Assembly (NCBI GenBank): GCA_019054805.1
Contig: JAHQIY010000007.1
Location: 1,865,501-1,929,500, forward strand
Direction of reading: 5' to 3'
Source of the DNA: Brachionus manjavacas
Lineage: Eukaryota; Rotifera; Eurotatoria; Ploima; Brachionidae
Length of the DNA: 64,000 nucleotides
This document shows, piece by piece, positions 57,339 through 64,000 of this stretch; position 1 is the stretch's first letter; every line of letters begins with the position of its first letter. Under the pieces are notes generated by a model that worked only from the letters and a program-made list of their open reading frames with translations, did no database searches and was not told where the DNA came from. The position numbers and the translations under genes were made by a program.

Positions 57339-57459
57339 TTGACAAAAACTGCGTGCTTTTTATTTATTTGGCTTACTTGTGCTTTTTTTTTCCTTACTTT
57401 TGGCTTACGTGTGCTTATATTTTGGTGTGTTCTTTTTTTTTTTTTTTAATGCTTTGTTA

Positions 57460-58990
57460 TTAATTTTTATTGCAAATTTCTACTCATTTTTTGTAGTGAT
57501 TACATTTTTTTAACATTGTCTTTCGATTTTTTTCCTCCAGGTGATCTTTGGTCTTCCAGCATTTCTCTTTCCTTGCGATGTCCAAAGTGCGAATCTAGGA
57601 GTTCTGTCTGTTGGCATTCTTAAAACATGACCAAGCCACTTAAGTCGTCTTCTGCGTATAATGTAACAGGTTTGTTCAGTCTTTGTTCTGTTGTATTGCT
57701 CCTTATTTGTTATGATTTTAGGAAAGAAGATTCTCGAAATTTTTCGTAGGCAACTGTTATCGAATACTTGGATTTTATTAAGATCGTAATCAGTCATCCT
57801 CCAACATTCAGATCCATATATCAATACAGTTCTGACAAGACTTCTATAAAGATGCAATTGAGTTCTCAAACGAAGGGATGACGATCTCCACATATTTCTT
57901 AATTTGAGGAATTCAGTTCTGGCCTTCGTTAATATTTTTCCGATGTCTTCTTCGGGACCACCATTTTTGCTAATCACGCTTCCTAGATACGTAAAGCTGT
58001 CGACTCATTTAAGAATTTCATCTCTAAAAAAAATTGTTGCATTAAGTTTCTTGTTTGCAAATAACTTCTTTTCTTCCGGTATTTATCTCTAAGTCAACAT
58101 ATCCAGTGTTGCGTTTCAGCTTCTTGGTCTTTTCCCTAATATGGCTCTCCATTTGTGATATCAATATCATTCGAAAAATAAAGGTCTTCAAAAGGTAATT
58201 AAATAAAGGTAATTTCAGGCAGTTCACATTGAATTTCTTTTTGTTCTCACGTTGCCCATAGGATTTCTTTAATTTGAACTGTAGCGATCCTACAACTAGA
58301 GAGTGATCCGAAATGACGTCAGCGCTTCCCAATACATGAAAATCTTTCAATGATCCTCACCTTCTTTTACTGACGGCTAAAAGATCGATTTGGCTGAGCG
58401 TTTTGCCCCCCAGGTGATCGCCAAGTAAGTTAATGGATCTTCTTATGTTCAAAAAGTGTTCCTCCAATAACTAGACCACTTTCCAGGCAAAAATCGACAA
58501 ATCTTTCTCCATTTTTGTTCAATGCACCGCAACTGTATGAACCTTTATTTTCGTTACCGACCACCACATTCATACTACTCATCACAATTAGATCGTGACA
58601 TGAGGTTTCTTCTACGATTTTGCGAAATCCATCGTAAAAGATTCCTTTTTCTTCAAGGATAGCTACCTCGTTCGGTGCATAACATTGTATTATTGTAATT
58701 TTACAATGTTTTCCTTGGAGACGTGTGGTGATCATCCGTTCGTTCATCGGGTTCAATGTGTGCAGATTTTGACTTCTCACGGCTTTCAGCCGTTCTTGCA
58801 AAATTAATCAAAAGATCTCGTTCTTTCTCAGCGCTATTTTTTTTGGTTTTGTGCTTCGGTTTCTTTAGCAATTTAAATTAACATGATGGGAATGTTAGCC
58901 CCAAGCATGTTTTGAACTGACGTTAATCCTCCTGCCTTCATCGATCGACAGACCACCACAAGGTTCCAGCACCGAGAAGAGAAAGAAACT
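57460..58990 (-). mobile_element. Internally deleted LINE (family H)
   Basis: Three remnants lie in order on the minus strand. The first is a GC-richer 5' leader (58990-58805). The second is part of an APE endonuclease: ITIIQCYAPNE, DGFRKIVEET and NKNGERFVDFCLESGLVIGG, then SADVISDHSLVVGSL (58801-58230). The third is the post-RT C-terminus: LYRSLVRTVLIYGSECWRM, RRRRLKWLGHVLRMPTDR, GKRNAGRPKITWRKKIER (57977-57510). The RT core between them is gone, as is the endonuclease N-terminus. The C-terminal type (GHVLRMP..GRP.TWR) differs from families A, E and F. Confidence 0.82.
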
Positions 58991-58994
58991 AACT

Positions 58995-59600
58995 TTTAGG
59001 AATGAAAATTACACTTTTAGAGATTAATTTATCCACAGTTTTTCTCATTGAGGAGCTCAATTTTGAGGTCTTTAATCCTGAGTCAAGAGTTATAGTAAAA
59101 GAAAAGTTTATCTGAAGTTCTGTCTACCAAGGTTACAAAACAGTGTAGGCTCAACCGATATCTGGGGATGCATTTTTTACAGAGGCACTGCAACATTTAT
59201 ACAGGACGAATTGATCAATTTGTCTACATCAATGCCTTGGAAAACAATCTTTTACCAGCTGTTGAACTCCTATTTGAGCCAAATTACCCATGGACTTTTC
59301 AACAAGATGGCGATTCGGCAAAAACCGTTCACTCAATATGCGACTGTTTCAAAGAACAGAATATTTTGGTTCTGCCATGGTGTGTCCGTTCACCAGATCT
59401 CAACCCAATCGACAACTTATGGTCATATATGGATGCCAAAATGGTAAGCACTATAGCAAGCTCTATTGAGCATTTAAAAGAGGTTTTACACAAAGAGTTT
59501 CGTTAAAGATTTCGACTGATTACGTGCAATAATTTATCCCAAAAAGAGTTTTGGCTTGATATAACGCCAAAGGTGTTCATTTCAAATATTAAATAGTAAA
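58995..59600 (+). mobile_element. Tc1/mariner transposase remnant
   Basis: FEVFNPESRVIV (about 59060-59100), then after a frameshift LENNLLPAVELLF, PWTFQQDGDSAKT and RSPDLNPIDNLWSYMDAKM (59230-59440) are hallmark Tc1 catalytic-domain blocks; the final acidic residue lies in PIDNLW. The usual SDE/SDES aspartate block reads IEELNF. The N-terminal DNA-binding part and clear terminal inverted repeats were not found. It is a dead fragment. Confidence 0.85.
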
Positions 59601-59604
59601 AATA

Positions 59605-61920
59605 TCTAAACTTTTGAACCGTTTTTTTATCAATTAATAGTGTCCATTTTTTTTTTGGTTTAATGTTTTTGGATTGATGAAAAATTAAAGTTTAAAAAAA
59701 AAAAGTCGTTTTTTTTAGTTTCCTGCCTATTAAATTCGTAAAAATAATTATTTTGTTAACAGAAACAAATTCTAAACCTTTCCAACATATTGGATTATTC
59801 AGAAGATTTATAATTGGTTCTGGTAAATTATATATAAATCTAATTAAGAATAATGGACCCATCACTTAACTTTGAGGAAATAATCTTGAACAGCTTTTTG
59901 TCATTTTTTTCAAAAAAATTTATAAATTTATAAGCTTTTGATTCTAATGAGAGACTTTAATCGTCCGGTGTTATACAGAGTCAAAATCTCAAAAAAGCTT
60001 GAAAAAGTTTCTGTCTGAATGTCAAGTAGTGTTCAGCGAAGAAATCAACACCTAATGAGAAAGATGTCGTCAGATAAGTTTAATTAAGAATGTATTATTT
60101 AATTAACAAAATCAAGAAAGTGGGTCTTTTGAAATTTGGTGCTGCATGAGCTATTACAGTCTTGTATTTTTTTCTATATTTGATGTAAGGTTTTATTCTC
60201 ACAGATAAGTTGATATATTTTAGAAATAACTAACTTCCATCAATGTTAAGAAAAGATGAGGCCTTCAAATTCTAAAGAGATTACTGAAGGAATGATTCCA
60301 AGAGCAAAATATTGAAGTCTTAACTTGGTAAGAGCCAAGGTCAACGGATAACCTGAAAGAAATTGTCTCAAGTATGCCTAGTAATGTATCAAAAAACATT
60401 TTTAAGACCTAAGCAGACTCAATGCCAAATAGAAATAACTAAAGTATGAACAACAAAAACAGTTAAACTCACTATTACAAGCTTTTTTCAGCCCGTTTCT
60501 TTAATTTTCTACTTTAAAAAAAATAAAGATTCAGATTGGCTTTGTCTAATTAAAATTACAAATTAATGGATTGTCATTTTAATTCAGACTTTAATTTAAT
60601 TTTGGATTAATAGAATAAAGAATTTAGCGGAAAAAAAATCTCCCCAAAATTACAATCCTAACTTGTTCAATTACAGTTCGCATCTAAATAGAGAATTAAA
60701 AAATCAAGCGTTTCTTAACTTTTTCACAATATTTTTTAACTATATAATTTTTTATAGACTTTGAAAATATTTTTTGTATATTTGGTGATTCCAATCTAAC
60801 TTCTTTGATTATTCCATTATGGGTTTGAAAATAATATTTAAAGTATTCTTTCGTATTATGTTATGAATAAATCTTAAATAGCTCATCTAGTTAATGGTAA
60901 TGTTTATAATAATTTTATAAAGATAAAAATATTTTTAATATATAAAAGACTTTTTCATTTAAAAAAAAAAAACTCTTTCGGTAAAACCTTTAAATGTAAA
61001 AAATAAAATAACGTAAACTTAAAAATATTCGGGGTCTTTTTCTTTCTTTTTCGTCTTTATCCTTATCTAGCAATTGCTTGAGTGTCTTTATTGTCCATTC
61101 TTTGAACAAAAATAGTATCGGATTCTCGTTCCAAATTAATCATTTTAGAAAATGGTGAAAAAATTATATTATTATTTTGGAAATAATTCTCATGTCAAAA
61201 ACGGTATTTTAAATAAAAAAATTTGATAATTTATAAAAAATTTTATTTTAGTGATTAAAAAAAGTAATTTTAGTTACAGAAACAATAACTAGCCTTGAGG
61301 AAATTTGATATATAAATGTTTGCTAATGATTAGTTATTCTGATAAGAATTTATACATTATTTAACACTGTAATGACCAAACATCAAAAATTTCAAAAATT
61401 TTTAGAAAGCAAATTTACGAAAAATTTTTGGTTAAATTTAGATAATTTTTATTAATTTTTAAGATTTTAGTTAAAAATAGTAAAATAAAAGACGATGTAA
61501 AATTTAGGCCGGCCATTCTAGTCTTAATAATTTTTTCGGTTACTGTTATTATAAGGGAATAAATATTTCTAAAAATATTAAATCTAATATAATTGATATC
61601 CAAGTTTTCAATGAAAAAAGTCATCAAAACTTTGAGGTTTTTTCAATATCTTAAATTTTAATTGCATCATTAATTAAATTGGCCAAATATTATCTTTTCC
61701 TCATAAATATCACAATTCACAATTAACATGAAAAATTTTAAAGAAATAGTGTGAATTCATTTGAATCAATTTTATGAATGCTTTAATGAATAATTTTATG
61801 GATTTATTTATTTATTTAAGATTATTTAAAAAATTGATAAACTTTTTAATCAAAAGATCAATTTTTTAGATTTTGAAAAACTCAAAAAAACTTTAAAATT
61901 CAATATTTTAATACATTAAT
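59605..61920. other. Non-coding AT-rich stretch
   Basis: No gene or clear repeat seen. Confidence 0.4.
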
Positions 61921-61924
61921 TTGA

Positions 61925-62375
61925 TTTTTTTTAGATTTTGTAGGAAAATTAAGGTTGATGATTTCGGATCATCAAAAAAATCTAAAAGTGGTATCTCAGT
62001 ATCATCTTTAATAAAATAGACTGCTTGATAGCATTTGTTGAGTAGATTAGCTATCTCATTTTGCTCATGTGTTATTTTTCTTTTATTATTATTTTTATTA
62101 TATTTTCTTATTACTTTAATTGACTCGTTTACTAAGTGTTGGATATTCAAATATTTTTGGAATGGATTCGGATATTTTTAATTTTTTCTTTTACATATTT
62201 TGTTCACATGAAAATAAAAAAATTCTCTTTTCACTTAAATTCCTAACTTTTGGTACTCTTTTTAAAAAAATCATCATCTTCAAATCTATAAGTTCAGCTT
62301 AATTTTTCTGATATTTATCTTGTCATGTTTTTTTAAATCTTCTTTCATCCAAGAAACTTAATTTAAACCCATGAC
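61925..62375 (-). mobile_element. LINE family E internal fragment
   Basis: The minus strand encodes KYLNIQHLVNESIKVIRK, NEIANLLNKCYQAVYFIKDD and TEIPLLDFF, matching the linker upstream of the family E RT. More degenerate linker sequence follows up to about 62375. Confidence 0.8.
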
Positions 62376-62379
62376 GTCA

Positions 62380-62535
62380 AAATAAATTCATTTTGAAATT
62401 GAAAGTTATTTAAAATAGACTTATATTATACTAATTAAAATCATCTATATCATCTATATTGATTTATTTTGGGTTGTTTAGTTTATAAATTAAACCTCCA
62501 TTTCAAATCATTATTTTTGTGATTTTTTTTATCTA
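62380..62535. other. AT-rich, nothing seen
   Basis: No feature supported. Confidence 0.4.
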
Positions 62536-62580
62536 AAGGACCTCTAGCTCGACACAGATTTAAAAATAAATAACTAAAAT
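62536..62580 (+). mobile_element. LINE family A 3' terminus, degenerate
   Basis: AAAGGACCTCTAGCTCGACA followed by an AAAATAAATAA tail. Confidence 0.55.
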
Positions 62581-62744
62581 AATAAACTAAATTTTTTAAT
62601 CTTAATAAATTTAATTTATGTTATGAAATATCCAAGGCCTTAGACTTTAATTTATGAATTAATCATAATTTGCTACCAAATTATTAATTATTATTTAATT
62701 AATTGAACTTGATCATTCCTAGACTCTAGAGGATAAATGCGAAC

Positions 62745-63265
62745 CATCACATTAGCGATTAATACCAAATAACCAAAAGATATGTTAGGATAGGACTGAA
62801 TCATTTTGTTTCATTTGGTTGACAAAATGGTGGAAGAATGCAAAGAAGTTTCGAATTAAGATAAATCGAATACTTGAGTCAACTGTATATTTGGTTCCTT
62901 ATGAAATTATTTTTCTTTACTGAACTTTTTAATAATTAAACACCTATGGTATACCATTCTTTTTAATTTTCTTTTAGAAAATTTAAAAATATTTTCATTT
63001 CTATATTTTAAAATTTTTATATTTCTTGTGCAATATTTCAGAAAAATTTAATCAAAATTCAAACCCAAATTATTTATTATTAATTAGAATTAAAAATAAA
63101 AATTTTATAAAATATTGCACAAGAAATCTAAAAATTTTAAAATATAGAAATGAAATTTTTTTAGTTTTTTCATTTTGCCTTTCTTTTAACCTATTTTATT
63201 ATTTTAACTTTTTACAATCTTTACTTTCAATCTGAAGAATCTTTAGCTCGGTACAAATAAACTAA
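62745..63265 (+). mobile_element. LINE family A 3' end carrying a foldback
   Basis: Worn C-terminal coding block (AAGATATGTTAGGATAGGAC and following, compare 24970-25130), then a 3' UTR. It ends with CAATCTGAAGAATCTTTAGC TCGGTAC at 63229-63255 and an A-rich tail. A 46-bp foldback sits inside the 3' UTR. Confidence 0.75.
62993..63155. repeat. 46-bp near-perfect inverted repeat (foldback)
   Basis: The arm 62993-63038 is the reverse complement of 63110-63155 with one mismatch in 46 positions, separated by 71 nt. Both arms contain the word CTTGTGCAATATTT or its complement. No other family A tail here has it. Confidence 0.85.
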
Positions 63266-63359
63266 TTAAAAATATTTTTTTATCGAAAATCTTATCAGAA
63301 GAAAGTAAAAATATCACTGATTGTTCATTTTTTAACTACCAGCTCAAAATTTTCGTAAT

Positions 63360-64000
63360 TTTTTTGGTGATTTGTGCGAAAGCGAGTAGGGTACTTGGAA
63401 TGCTAAAGCGAACGTTTACAAGTAGAGAGGAAAGACTGTGGGTAAGATTGTATATATCCATGGTGAGACCCCACCTAGATTACGCAGTGCAGGTTTGGAA
63501 TCCAAGTATGAAAATGGACGTGAATGCGTTGGAAAAGGTGCAAGAGAGGGCAACAAAAATACCTTTGTCTGTAAGAAACATGCCGTATGAAAAGAGGCTG
63601 ACAAAATTAGGACTGACAAAGCTGAGTGAAAGAAGAGTGAGAGGGGACTTGACTTGATTGAAATGTACAAACTAGTGAATGGAATAGAAAAGGTAAGCTT
63701 GGTCAAGAATCTAGTGAATAAATCAGAAAACAAGGGACCAGCCGGGGCGTTAAGAGGAAATAGCATCAGAGTCCAGAGTGAAAGTTTCCCAGCTAAAATT
63801 AGAAACGACTTTGCGACTGCAGTAAATGCCAGACATGTATTTTTCTCAAACAGAGTAGTTCCGCATTGGAATAGGTTGCCAGAAAACGTAGTGAAATCCA
63901 AGTCAACCGCTAATTTTAAAATGCCTTTAGATAAGTTCAATGGAATCGGCTGCTACAGCTCTACACGGTCATTTGGCGGTGATGGGCTTAGACAATCTAC
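63360..64000 (+). mobile_element. CR1/L2-like LINE 3' fragment, relatively young, cut by window edge
   Basis: Less AT-rich than its surroundings. Frame 63364-63657 reads AKASRVLGMLKRTF, VRPHLDYAVQVWNP, LEKVQERATKIP and RGDL. A tandem 5-nt duplication (GACTTGACTT, near 63645-63655) then shifts the frame, after which LIEMYKLVNGIEKV continues openly through FFSNRVVPHWNRLPENVV to the right edge. It is 5'-truncated at about 63360. Confidence 0.85.

Larger units (their letters stand above)
53622..57445 (-). mobile_element. CR1/L2-group LINE (family E), almost full length
   Basis: 5' UTR (57445-57339) with two copies of an AAGCACA.GTAAGCCAAA word, an intact ORF1, ORF2 with two single-base frameshifts, and a 3' UTR. 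The 3' UTR has a GTGTGC..GCACAC stem-loop (53666-53684), the palindrome CTGGCTAGCCAG (53651-53662) and an (ACT)n tail (53624-53640). It is the least damaged element here and probably the youngest long copy. Confidence 0.9.

Noticed and set aside
59211..59447. Second plus-strand frame of 78 codons
   Set aside because: Overlaps the Tc1-type frame at 59168-59506, which carries QQDG and SPDLNPIDNLW; the other frame has no family motif.
63416..63940. 174-codon minus-strand hydrophobic frame resembling a membrane protein
   Set aside because: Antisense to a clear LINE C-terminus with conserved RT-tail motifs on the plus strand.
1..64000. tRNA, rRNA or CRISPR arrays
   Set aside because: No cloverleaf with B-box, no rRNA core words and no regularly spaced direct repeats were seen.

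Overview
The window is eukaryotic, very AT-rich and animal-like. The protein-coding genes carry many spliceosomal introns (GT..AG, mostly 48-57 nt), polyadenylation-type signals and metazoan proteins: a USP9X/fat facets deubiquitinase, a class A GPCR, a TALE homeobox gene and a cilium-associated DUF4550 protein. The mix of tiny introns, extreme AT content, jockey/CR1-type LINEs and a divergent TALE homeobox gene would suit a small-genome spiralian such as a monogonont rotifer. That assignment is inference, since no rRNA or mitochondrial marker is present.

Layout. 0.7-1.7 kb (-): first three exons of a CFAP92/DUF4550-like ciliary gene running off the left edge, with a perfect RFX X-box 282 bp upstream of its ATG. 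3.2-5.2 kb: decayed LINE fragments. 5.4-6.75 kb (-): a single-exon orphan rhodopsin-type GPCR. 6.8-20.4 kb: mostly non-coding AT-rich DNA with 3' ends of several LINE families (9.6, 12.2-12.6, 14.5 and 17.4-18.3 kb) and one unidentified broken reading frame (12.6-13.2 kb). 20.8-26.6 kb (+): a nearly full-length but broken jockey/I-group LINE (family A) followed directly by a CR1-like LINE (family F). 26.8-34.4 kb: no gene seen.

34.4-52.0 kb (-): one large gene, the USP9X orthologue. I could join it across 14 exons into an uninterrupted 2,941-residue frame. Its introns are of two kinds: ten of 48-130 nt and three of 1.8-4 kb. The largest intron holds an intronless TALE homeobox gene on the opposite strand, together with several LINE tails.

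53.6-64 kb: a repeat cluster. It holds an almost intact CR1-like element (family E, -), an internally deleted LINE (H, -), a Tc1/mariner transposase remnant (+), more E and A fragments, a 46-bp foldback, and a younger CR1/L2-like 3' fragment that runs off the right edge.

The host genes do not form a functional cluster. The recurring theme is LINE 3' ends: at least seven families end in short perfect stem-loops followed by family-specific microsatellite tails (AAATAA, ATT, ACT/TAC or AATA).
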